DNA of 64,000 bases from Melampsora larici-populina 98AG31. Its lineage: Eukaryota; Basidiomycota; Pucciniomycetes; Pucciniales; Melampsoraceae. The stretch is taken from assembly GCF_000204055.1 (NCBI RefSeq), contig NW_006768843.1, positions 1 through 64,000 on the forward strand, in the 5' to 3' direction. Below are positions 35,843 through 45,634 of the stretch, piece after piece (the stretch's first letter is position 1; each line of letters begins with the position of its first letter). The notes beneath the pieces were generated by a model that was not told the origin of the DNA, did no database searches, and saw only the letters and a program-made list of their open reading frames with translations. Position numbers and translations under genes: made by a program.

Positions 35843-36310
35843 TTAGATTCCATAGTACGCGCCGTACTGGCTGTGAACATGATATTCCAAAAGTTCAATC
35901 AATTCCGCCTTCAGCGTGCAACACGGGATGCGGAGGTTTGGACTGAAGTGCCATATTATTTGGCGAAGAAGGTCTTTGGTGCACCAAGCCGGATGCCACC
36001 CGGGCGAGAGGTAAAGGAGAAGATTGGGTGGTAAGGTTCTGATCTTTGACCAGAAGTCAAGATCTTCATAAGCAGAGGGAAGTGGACGTCTATAGATTGG
36101 TATGTTCCTCAGTTCAGCACGTCGAGCAATTCTCGAAGATCGACGGCGCCGGGTCACAGAATTTGTTCTTTGTGGTTGATCTATTGGAACTGGATTTGTT
36201 CCTGCTTCAGTGGGAAGCGCAGGTGGGGTTGGGCGACTGCGTCTGCAATTTGTGGTGGTGATGGAAGAGTTGTCCGCCATGGTGAGGTTGCCGTAGATCT
36301 TGATGGACAT
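35843..36310 (-). CDS. Small SAP/HeH-like putative DNA-binding protein of the CMC transposon
   Basis: Open frame of 155 codons from ATG 36310 to TAA 35843. The N-terminal half is basic and Thr/Arg/Pro-rich (CRRSRPTPPALP, TRRRRSSRIARRAEL). The C-terminal half has FWSKIRTLPPNLLLYLSPGWHPAW and then a helix-extended loop-helix pattern, DLLRQIIWHFSPN...LKAELIELLEYHV, that fits the SAP/HeH DNA-binding motif. As the gene nearest the right TIR it could bind subterminal sequence or chromatin. That role is inferred. No internal stop; an extra intron cannot be excluded. Confidence 0.5.
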   Translation of the reverse strand: MSIKIYGNLTMADNSSITTTNCRRSRPTPPALPTEAGTNPVPIDQPQRTNSVTRRRRSSRIARRAELRNIPIYRRPLPSAYEDLDFWSKIRTLPPNLLLYLSPGWHPAWCTKDLLRQIIWHFSPNLRIPCCTLKAELIELLEYHVHSQYGAYYGI

Positions 36311-37221
36311 GGTTTGAGATGGAACTATTGAAACAATTACAGTTTAGCACTTCAAAGACCCTGAGTAAACGTATAGGTTGGACATACCCAAGAATAGAAT
36401 ATCGTCAGCGCGCTGGAGAGTATAGTGAATTGAGAAGTGATGTGAACAAGCTTAAGTGAATCATGGCTTTAAATATGGATAACTTACCAAAACCGGAATC
36501 TTCTGATGACAAAAGGCTCGCCGGAAGTCCTTACAATATCCTTCGTTGGACTCGCAGAAGGTGTTCAAAGGAGACATCAAGCAATTGGAAAGACGATTGA
36601 TGCACGGTGAAAGGACCCGAAGAATTGTGTATCTAGATCGATGTGGTCGATGCGGTGAACGGGGGTGAGTCAGTCAACATTGGTGCGAGGTGATCACGGT
36701 GGCAAGGTCATAGGGGAAGTCGAAATCGATGATGAATGGAGAAATAGTCGCTGATGTGATGGTTTGAGGAAAAGGAATGGAAGGAAGGGTAAGTGTAGTG
36801 TGCGCTGGTACGCATTACGTACGTTGACTAATACAGTTCTGTACAATCGTGGATTCAAGATTTACCGGTTACCGTATAGGTCTGTATAGGTACAAGAACT
36901 TCCCCTGTATATATACAGCAGAACATCCCCTTTGATTTAACTTTCATAGATGAAAGTGATCGTTGATCAATTGTATGTACTGCCGGGGATCTTACCGAAA
37001 CAATGATCAATGATCCAAGAGACCAACTAACATCTTTGAACAATGAGTGATGGCAAGTATAGTATTCACTCAGACGGTGTCCAGTCCACTCAGTCAGATG
37101 GGTTGAGTATGAGTGAGTTAAACACGGGAGTTGATTCTGGCTCAGTCGCTACTGCGACGCTCAGTTATTAGTAATTGCGGAACAAGTTACTACACAAAAG
37201 TCGTACAATTGCTTGACGCAG
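36311..37221. other. Right subterminal region of the CMC transposon
   Basis: This 0.9-kb stretch between the SAP/HeH-like gene and the right TIR has no long frame. It holds clustered words such as CAGTCAGATGGGTTGAGTATGAGTG (about 37098-37122), AGTCAACATTGG and repeated GTGTAGTG. They could be transposase-binding subterminal repeats, but I cannot show regular spacing. Confidence 0.35.
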
Positions 37222-37261
37222 AGCTCACCGGACGTCCGGCGCAATTCGGGTGGACAAGGTG
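37222..37261 (-). repeat. Right TIR of the CMC transposon
   Basis: 40 bp ending GGACAAGGTG, the inverted partner of 12038-12077 (37/40). Followed immediately by TTA at 37262-37264. Confidence 0.9.
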
Positions 37262-37264
37262 TTA

Positions 37265-38682
37265 TATCAAAGCAATATAACTAAACATCTTGCAGTGATT
37301 CCAGATGAAGCCTTGGACATAACTTCATTGAAGATATTTGTTATAGGTTTCAACAAACACTTTGGTCTTTTGATGATTCATCCTGTTGTGAAGTATGATA
37401 AAACAAGAATACCTTGATTTATGGTTCCACTTCTACAGTTGAACCCGTGCCAATGCATGAATTGGGAAGATGGTTTTTTCTATGCATTGTGACCAGCTAT
37501 TCATTTTGAGGGGTTTTGTTATAATGCATAAACTCATGTGTTATGACCATGATGTATACAATTATGCATTATGTCCAATGAACTCACTTGAAAAAAGTAT
37601 AGTCATGGAGCACAAAGTGATGCATTATGAACAGGCAATGGCCACGCTGGATCAAGTTGAGGAATGATAGAATTGATGTAAATTACAACTGCAAGTGTAA
37701 CATACAACTGCCCCAATCAAGATTTTGGCTTTCAGATCCCTTGAAGCCCGGGGCCAGCTCATGGTTCTATACAGCACAGCCACCACATCTGTATTTGTAT
37801 TATTCAATTATGCAATGATTGGAAATTTAGCCCATACCAGGCCTTATGCACGTTGGTGTATTACACATCTGCATGAGTATGCATTTGCATGGGCTGACTG
37901 TATCAAATTTGACTTCAGATTCAATGTCAATTTCAATCAAATTGAAGCCAAATGACATAGTTTATGAATGTTCAGTCCTTAGCCATCAGGTTGCAATAAG
38001 CAAACTAATAAATTGACTGATCTGTAATCTCAGGTAAATCAAATCTCAATCAAGAGCCATATGCAGATTCTTGACCCACAGCCATGTGTTGAGATACACC
38101 TGAGTATCTCTTATTAAGTGTTTCAGACGTTGATAATGGACTAAAGGTCAAACTACATGTGTTAAAAAATTAAGCTCATTCTGCTCGAACTTTAACTCTA
38201 ATATTCAACCTTGAGGTCAAACCCTAATTATCTCAAACTTATCTAGTTCTGATCCCTCCACGCGGACATACTCTTTTTCCTCATCTGTTATTCTACGGGA
38301 GGAAAAGAGTACGTCAAATTCCTATATATTATCACACACCTTGATTCATTCTATTAAACTAGTTCTGTCAATACTCTCTATCTTTTCTATTAACTTTTAT
38401 TATATAATGCTAACTGTTACTATTGATTCCCTTTTTTTCCTATTTCATCTGAATCATGACAACGCTAGCTTTAGATCAAAGACCAAAAGTGTTGATCTCT
38501 TTTCTCATTTTTATCTTTGACCTGATCAAACCTTATAGGTCAGAATTGATATTAAAAGAGTCTTTATTATTTTCTTTCTTATCCAACTTATTTCCTTTTC
38601 TATTATTATCTTTCTTTCTATTCTGATTGTATAGGTTAGTTTCATCAGGAAGTTATTGTGACAAGAGGTGTAGGACCTCACC
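37265..38682. other. AT-rich spacer without a supported gene
   Basis: It holds recurring ATGCATTATG-like words between 37450 and 37640, and a 13-bp inverted repeat at about 38271-38312 (TACTCTTTTTCCTC against GAGGAAAAGAGTA) that could form a hairpin. No gene is seen. Confidence 0.4.
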
Positions 38683-38975
38683 CAAGTCTGGCTTGCAGCG
38701 CTACCCAGCGCTACTAGCCAGGAAAGCAATAGTGTGGCGTTTAGAAAAAACCACTAAGCCCAGTAGAGTTAGTGGTAGTTGGCAAGGTTTTTTGGGGAAA
38801 AAAAGTAGCTGATAGCGTAATTTTTATTTGCAGCGCCACCAGCGCTAAAACGAGAAAAAAAACATTGAGAAAAAAAAACAAAAAACAACTTAGAGCATCC
38901 CCAACGCGCCGGGAACTGGAAACTCTGGTACAGGTGTCACAAATGACAGTTGGAAACCTTATTTCAGCTTCAGCT

Positions 38976-39676
38976 NNNNNNNNNNNNNNNNNNNNNNNNN
39001 NNNNNNNNNNNNNNNNNNNNNNNNNNNNNNNNNNNNNNNNNNNNNNNNNNNNNNNNNNNNNNNNNNNNNNNNNNNNNNNNNNNNNNNNNNNNNNNNNNNN
39101 NNNNNNNNNNNNNNNNNNNNNNNNNNNNNNNNNNNNNNNNNNNNNNNNNNNNNNNNNNNNNNNNNNNNNNNNNNNNNNNNNNNNNNNNNNNNNNNNNNNN
39201 NNNNNNNNNNNNNNNNNNNNNNNNNNNNNNNNNNNNNNNNNNNNNNNNNNNNNNNNNNNNNNNNNNNNNNNNNNNNNNNNNNNNNNNNNNNNNNNNNNNN
39301 NNNNNNNNNNNNNNNNNNNNNNNNNNNNNNNNNNNNNNNNNNNNNNNNNNNNNNNNNNNNNNNNNNNNNNNNNNNNNNNNNNNNNNNNNNNNNNNNNNNN
39401 NNNNNNNNNNNNNNNNNNNNNNNNNNNNNNNNNNNNNNNNNNNNNNNNNNNNNNNNNNNNNNNNNNNNNNNNNNNNNNNNNNNNNNNNNNNNNNNNNNNN
39501 NNNNNNNNNNNNNNNNNNNNNNNNNNNNNNNNNNNNNNNNNNNNNNNNNNNNNNNNNNNNNNNNNNNNNNNNNNNNNNNNNNNNNNNNNNNNNNNNNNNN
39601 NNNNNNNNNNNNNNNNNNNNNNNNNNNNNNNNNNNNNNNNNNNNNNNNNNNNNNNNNNNNNNNNNNNNNNNNNNNN
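38976..39676. other. Assembly gap (N run)
   Basis: A run of 701 N lies inside the left part of the nested Harbinger, between its left TIR and the transposase gene. Frames reported across it are meaningless. Confidence 1.
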
Positions 39677-39932
39677 TTGGTACATTATGATTTATGCAAG
39701 GGCATCCCTCTGGCGCTTCCTGATATATAAGTCATTCATAGTTGTTCGTGCTTCTTTTGTCCTTGTTCTCTACCATTTATCTGACCTCGTTTATAACCTA
39801 CTGTGCTTGTTTAAACCTTCCAATTTTTACCTTTCTTCTTACTACACATCAATCTATTACCTTCATATCCACGTCCTTGAAACAAATCATTATATCAACT
39901 TGTCCATTTCGCTACCGAGATAAATTTACCCA

Positions 39933-41372
39933 ATGAACCATAACCTTGTAGAATTCTTAGCTCAATATCAGGTTGGAGCTGCTATACGGTCTCAAGTGGT
40001 TTCTTTGCTCTCGACTGTCAACCTGGATCTGCTTCCAATCCTTCTGACGTTGGAGGAACCTCAATCCAGGGGTTGTTCCCACCCTGGTTGCTCACCTAAC
40101 CTTCACCGCGATGCCCCTGCTGGTCACGCTAGACTCATGAATGACTACTTTGCAGTAGAACCTGTGTACGGCGAAGCTCTATTTCGACGTCGTTTCCGCA
40201 TGCCGCGCGACATGTTCCTACGTATCATGACGGCGCTTGGCGGTGATGATGTTTACTTCACCCAAAGTAGTGATGCTTTGAGTAAGCGTTTTATATTACC
40301 TTCTCTTTGATTCTTATTCGATGTTGAACATATTATATTAACTCGTTTTTTTTGATCGAAACTAAAGGTCATCCAGGCCTATCACCTCATCAGAAGTGCA
40401 CCGCTGCAATCCGACAACTCACTTATGGAACTACAGCTGACCAAAACAACGAGTATTTGCAAATTGGTGAATCCACAGCCATCAAATGCCTCCTCCGTTT
40501 TTGCAGCGGAGTAATCCAACACTTCGGACCTCAGTATCAACGCCGACCTAACGCCCAAGATGTTCAGCGTATTATAGCCGAAAACGCCGAACGTGGCTTC
40601 CCAGGGATGCTAGGTTCCCTTGACTGCATGCACTGGCAGTGGAAGAATTGCCCTAAAGCACTTCAAGGTCACTTCTCCGGTCGAAAAGGAAAGCCAACAC
40701 TTGTTCTAGAAGCAGTGGCCACTCGTGATCTGTGGATATGGCATTCTTTTTTCGGTATGCCTGGAGCAATCTACTCTTTTCAATGAAATGTCTTGAGGCA
40801 AAGCTCCTCCTTGTGACTTCGTCGTCAACGCTCATAACTATCATGCTGGTTATTACCTCGCAGACGGCATCTACCCGAACTGGTCAACTTTGGTTAAGAC
40901 GTATAGTGCTCCTTCAACACCCAAACTTCGGGTATGTTTTTTATGTTAATAATCTACTTGTTTTACATACCCTTTTCACCTAACGTATGCATTTGATTGT
41001 TATTATTTGTAGTTATTTGCTCAATACCAAGAGTCTATTCGGAAAGATGTCGAACGAGCGTTCGGAGTTCTACAAGCTCGATTTCATGTGATCAAGGGAG
41101 CTGCCAGGATGTGGCAACCTTCATCTCTTGCTTTGATCATGAACACATGTATTATATTGCATAACATGGTAATCGAGGCGCAGGGAGGTGCAGGATTCGA
41201 GTTTCTCGAAGCTGAAGAGCTGGTTCCCCCTCCACGCTTGGCAAGGCCACCTGGTTTAACTGCACGCTTCTTGCAGGGAAGAAGTGCATATCGTGAGGCT
41301 GATGCACATCTTGCACTTTGTGAAGATTTGATTGACCATATATGGAATAAGAATGGGGGTGATGATGTTTAG
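39933..41372 (+). pseudogene. PIF-Harbinger DDE transposase (broken)
   Basis: Exons 39933-40281, 40368-40931 and 41013-41372. It matches the plant-transposon-protein family. RRRFRMPRDMFLRI leads into the DDE domain, with catalytic Asp in MLGSLDCMHWQWKNCP and YYLADGIYPNW and the Glu in DVERAFGVLQARF. Between PGA (about 40772) and LFNEMS a short deletion shifts the frame. TGA at 40794-40796 interrupts S-x-GKAPPCDF. These are the only two lesions. A partner Myb-like gene lies on the opposite strand at 43.0-44.3 kb. Confidence 0.75.
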
Positions 41373-41760
41373 ATTCACTTATGTATCTTGTGTTTTCACT
41401 TTTGCTTATAGTTTATTTTCATCTACTCTTGTTCACTTATTCAGTTTTAGGTCAAGTATAATTTTTGATAGTTCCACCTTTCTTGTTTTTGTGTTTATCC
41501 AAGTCGCTTTTGTTCATATTCACTAAGTTCTTTCATATTTCCTCATTCACTCATTACAATGTAAGATAACAAAATGGCCATTATGATTTGTACATGTTGA
41601 TCAATCAATATGACTGAAATGAGGAAAAAAGAGAGAGAGAAAAAAGATTCAAAGTAGAGGAAGGAAACAGTCTCTTTACAGTCGTAAGTGCGTGAAAAAA
41701 GATTCATCGTAGAGGAACAAAACAGTCTCATTAGAGTCGTGAGGTCGTGAAAAGCGTGGC
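41373..41760. other. Spacer with a 55-bp tandem duplication
   Basis: Lies between the convergent transposase and third gene of the Harbinger. At 41641-41750 a 55-bp unit beginning AAAAAGATTC is repeated once with several mismatches. The remainder is T-rich 3' flank. Confidence 0.6.
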
Positions 41761-42442
41761 TTATACAAGGTGAATCTCATCTTCACCATCATTCACTCGA
41801 TTCTGAAGCCACTCCCACTTGACTTCTTGATCTTCCATCTTCACAAACATCGCACCCAAACCCTCTCGACGCAAAAAAGCGCCGGCTTTACCTTTGTCAC
41901 CAACCTTTTGGAGGAAAGGTCCGTTGTAAGTATAAACAAGGTAAAGGGCTTCACGGATGGAAGCTCTGTCATCGCGGAGCTTATTCTCTATAAGCACTTT
42001 AATGTTACGCTGAGCTTTCACCCGTTTGTATTTAAGCTGGTAAACTGTAAGTTGTCGATGACGGTGTCTGATGTTTCCATGGTTTGTGGACTTGGCTTTT
42101 GGTGCAACCTTGATGTGGTTCACTTCATAAGGGCAGATAATCAATGATTAACAAGTGCTAAACCGCACAATGAAATGAAGACTTACCAGATCCATTAGAT
42201 ACACTGGAACGGCTTCCATTGGAAGCGTTGTACAGACGATCTTGACGAAGCGAGTATTGAATTTGCCTTGGGCTAAGGAGAGGCACGTAGTCCTTGCAGA
42301 TCCAACACTCTGCAAGGAAAAAAGGTGTTGAATATGATCAATATTCCAGGAACAGAGTTCAGGTAAGAAACTAACCTCCTTTCACCTCCAAAGCGGTTCT
42401 AACTCCCCACAGACGGACATCATCACAAGCGCAAGCAGACAT
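41761..42442 (-). CDS. Third Harbinger gene: small protein with CWIC motif and WEWL C-terminus
   Basis: Exons 42442-42376, 42309-42187 and 42122-41761 give 183 residues without stops (introns 66 and 64 nt). The N-terminus has Cys pairs (SACACDDVRLW, then CWICKDYVP). The middle is basic (KAKSTNHGNIRHRHRQL). The C-terminus is helical, with EALYLVYTYNGPFL followed by EVKWEWLQNRV. The same arrangement, with RWEWL, ends the Myb-like protein of the other Harbinger (15178-15471). This suggests a transposon module that is a separate gene here and fused there. I know no named family; it may assist transposase or Myb partner. Confidence 0.6.
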
Positions 42443-43040
42443 TGTAGTTTGATATAGTTAAAATTAATAAACCAGATGTTTGAAGATATAGGACACTGAA
42501 AAATTTAATAGAAGAATGAATATTGCTGCGATAGAGAGGTGACTTTATTTACAGCTATGAACAGTTAGCAGTTGATGATCTTGGGGTGGAGACGTTCAGC
42601 GCAAACCTTTTATATCTCTGAAAAGGCCACATTCGATCTGGTAGCAACTGTAACAATGGCAGATCAGTGTGTGGCGACGTGTTCGGCAATTCCGCAGACC
42701 TCACTGGATATGTTAAATTCCACGAAATATATGAACCAAAAGAGTGTAGTAGAATGAAATTCCAAGGAAGCCGGACAAATGGGTTAATGAAAGTGCTGAA
42801 GTAATACAAATAAGTTCCAATTGGGTTTCATAGAGTCATGTAAGGTAAGGGAAAACGTAGAGCAAACATGTGATATACACAAGAGAAAGGAGATGACATT
42901 TAGGTTGTTGCTAAATAAACACACAAAATATAAAGATTGATCTCAAAGGTAGAAGATACTTATAATGAACAAGAAATGTTATAAGAACGAGTTGAAAGGT
43001 GGAAGAAAAATATAATAAACAAATGAAATAGAATAAATCA

Positions 43041-44316
43041 CTATTCAGCTTCCCTTCGAGCGCGCGAGCGGCGAATAACTTCGCTTCTGCGTGCTTCAAT
43101 CTCAGCACGAGCAACATCATCAAGTGTAGACATATTGGTAGTCAGGATGGTCCAGTCTACCATACTTTGGAGTGACTCCTGAGCAGCTTTACCTTGCTTT
43201 GCTAACTCGCGGTTAGACTCCGCAACTGAGTTCTGGGTCTGTAACGTTTGAGATTGATTCTCTAGTATTTGCGGAATTAGCTCCTCAGTCAGATTCGATT
43301 GACCTCGCTTAGCCTGCTTTGAACCCATAGGTCTGTCCATTTTAGGCAAGGATTCGAGGTCACTACCCAGGTTGACACTGCTTGAATCATGAGAACCATT
43401 CCATTTTCCGCAATGTTCAACATATGCTGGGTTCTGCTGCCATTTGGGAGTATCTTTAACAATGTTGTAGCTTGAAATATCCTTGAAAGCGGATTTAGTG
43501 TCGGCTTGATACATAGTAAGCGCATCCATGATCTGATCAGCTTGCGACTTTCCACTTTCATTCAACATAACAATTTGAGAAAAACAAGCGGCGAATTTAG
43601 ACATTGAAGTGTTAAGAGATGACCATCGGGCACTGAGTGATTTCCAAGTTTGTTGGGATTTTTGGTCCATACGGAGATTGAAGTCATCTGCTATTTTACC
43701 CCAAAATACAGCGGACTTTTGATTGTTCCCGGTCACCAAATCTTGAGATACATGAAGCCAAGAGGTACAGAGCTGGTTGAGAGATTGCTCATCAAAATTA
43801 CACCCACGGCCAGTGGGTCGCGGATTGACAGATGACTGAGTGTTTGGATGGTTTTCCGATTGAGTCATTGTCGTTTGAGTTGAACTAGACAACGCGGGAG
43901 AAGGCGGTACCTGAGAGCTAGGTGGCCAATCTTCGTCTGGAGAATGATCTCGAAATTGATCATGATTGTTTCGAGGTGGAATGAAATTGTAATTGTAACG
44001 GAACTGTGGTCCAGTTTCAACAGAATCTCAGCGGGAACGGTATTGATTGTTGCTGTACTGGGAATGGGCGTCAAGGGAGCCCTCGCGGCCGTTGTTATAC
44101 ATAGGAGGTTGTGTGCCGGAGGTGAAACTTTGTAACGGAGGACCGATGCTGGAAGGAACTCGGCTTCCTTTAAAACAAAGTATAAAACAAAGTATTAGCA
44201 ATCAGATTTTATGTACCAAAGTTGAATCGTCCGTTGCCACACTCACGATGTCTGGTAACACCCTCAATAGACAAGTTGCTCATACCGGTACTAGCACGTG
44301 AGAATGAAGAATTCAT
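43041..44316 (-). pseudogene. Myb/SANT-like protein with NAM-associated-like C-terminus (one TGA)
   Basis: Exons 44316-44247 and 44167-43041 give 399 codons including the stop (79-nt intron). The N-terminus is Ser/Tyr/Asn-rich. The Myb/SANT-like domain follows (FDEQSLNQLCTSWLHVSQD...FWGKIADDFNLRM...TWKSLSARWSSLN), then an AYVEHCGKW segment and a Glu/Gln/Arg-rich C-terminal helix (IEARRSEVIRRSRARREAE), as in no-apical-meristem-associated proteins of PIF elements. One in-frame TGA lies at 44028-44030, upstream of the Myb domain. An internal ATG at about 43868 could still give a product with the whole domain. Confidence 0.7.
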
Positions 44317-44914
44317 GATGACTATGGAGTTGAAACTAAATAATATTGGCACAAACAGATATTTGCACGATGAAGATATAGGACTTGAAATAGATAGATA
44401 CAAACAGTGATAAATGGATATCAGATGGAGGGTAATATTGAGTTAGGCTTTGTCAAAGTTGCTCTTTTATTATGTTACTGCACGGACATATACATATTAC
44501 TGATATCTACCTAGTACTTCATTGTTTCGCTGCACAGACATGGCTATCTACACATACTGCCTTCAAAAGAGGAGGGATTTGATGAAACATCAATGGTGAT
44601 AGGACATGATCAGATCAATCGCATGGATTGGCCGCTTGATCTGATCAAGGATGTGGTAATACGAGCTTCAAGCTATCAAGATATGACACAATGAGACCAA
44701 ATAGGCAAGTTTGGTTGTCTCAAGGTGTCCAAAGTGTGAGAAAACACGTTTTCCGAGGTTCCGGCTCGCCAACTGTGCGACTTTTTAGTCGCGCTGGAGG
44801 CTGATTTTCGGAAAATCCTTGCAAACGTAAATTGGACATTACGTTTCTGTCAGAAACGTTAGGTAAACCCTATGTAAAGGTTACGTTTCCGGCGGCGCGT
44901 TGGGGATGCTCTTA

Positions 44915-45634
44915 GGGTTTGAACGAGTGTAAAGAAAGCATAAAGTAATGTTGTAGACAGATTTACTGAAAAGGTTATAAGAATTTTTGTGCGCCTACAT
45001 ATGTTAATACCAACACCCTTATAATTTAATACCAAAACCCTTATAATTAATCATAAGACCCTTATATGTTTATAATCAAATGCACACCCTTACATTTAAT
45101 ACCCTTATCATTTAATACCAACACCCTTATAATTAATCTCACCACCCTTATAATGAATCTCACACTGCGAACATAATGTATTTTTCCAAGGTGAAAAATG
45201 GTTACATTTATTCCACAAAATGATTAAAAATGCATTAATTCTGGATTAGTTCTGCATTTTTCTGCATTAATTCTGCATTATTAATATTTTGTGCATTAAT
45301 GTCAATTGTTTTTCACCTTGGAAAAATACATTATTTTCGCAGTGTCACCACCCTTATAATTTGATACCAACACCCTTATAGATTTGTATTAGAATGTAGG
45401 CACTTGAAAATAGCGCCTACATTTTATTTTGAGAATGTAGGCGTACACAAATGACGCCTACATTGGTTTTTCAGCCTGTAGGCGTCATTTGAAAAAGGAA
45501 AAAGGGCCTACATCATAAATGTATGCGCTTTTTGGCAGAAAACAACCGTGTAGGCGTAATTTGGACAGCGCCTACATGGATTCCATGTGGGCTGCAAATA
45601 GCAACAGCTGTAAAATATAAGAAAAGAAAATGAC
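44915..45634. repeat. 3' region of the decayed hAT: ACCCTTATAA array and TGTAGGCG cluster
   Basis: From 45005 to 45162 and again at 45348-45385 an imperfect array of AACACCCTTATAATTTAATA-like units occurs, period about 22-25 bp. It is split by a 182-bp MITE. From 45391 to 45580 at least eight copies of TGTAGGCG or its reverse complement CGCCTACA alternate in orientation, and one more lies at about 44992. The cluster could be transposase-binding subterminal repeats of the hAT. Confidence 0.6.
45163..45344. mobile_element. 182-bp CACTA-type MITE
   Basis: Inverted ends of about 36 bp start CACTGCGAA (left) and, reverse complemented, CACTGCGAAA (right), continuing ATAATGTATTTTTCCAAGGT. TCA flanks both sides (45160-45162, 45345-45347). 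CACTG ends and a 3-bp duplication indicate the CMC superfamily. The ends differ from the 25-kb element, so it belongs to another family. No coding capacity; the interior is TGCATTAAT-rich. Confidence 0.85.

Larger units (their letters stand above)
12038..37261 (-). mobile_element. Giant CMC/CACTA-type DNA transposon, 25.2 kb, with two nested elements
   Basis: Terminal inverted repeats of 40 bp (12038-12077 and 37222-37261) match at 37 positions and start CACCTTGTCC. Both ends are flanked by TTA (12035-12037, 37262-37264). CACNN ends, a 3-bp duplication and an internal Tnp2-type transposase agree on the CMC (CACTA/EnSpm) superfamily. Without the nested Harbinger and MULE and their duplications the element is about 16.5 kb. 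It carries five own genes, four leftward and one rightward. Transposase and accessory gene each hold two in-frame TGA stops, so this copy is probably not autonomous now. The strand given is that of the transposase. Confidence 0.85.
38893..44911. mobile_element. Three-gene PIF-Harbinger transposon, 6.0 kb, with an assembly gap
   Basis: Perfect 19-bp inverted ends GAGCATCCCCAACGCGCCG are flanked by TTA at 38890-38892 and 44912-44914, diagnostic for PIF-Harbinger. It encodes a plus-strand DDE transposase of the plant-transposon-protein type. On the minus strand are a Myb/SANT-like gene and a third small gene. About 700 bp of unknown bases lie near the left end. The transposase has a small deletion and a TGA, so this copy is defective. 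Confidence 0.9.

Noticed and set aside
12038..37261. Interpretation as a Starship-type giant element
   Set aside because: The ends are long TIRs with a 3-bp duplication and the enzyme is Tnp2-type DDE; no DUF3435-like tyrosine recombinase captain lies at an end.
38741..39923. Long open frames of 246-383 codons
   Set aside because: They run through a 701-bp N gap and have no real sequence behind them.
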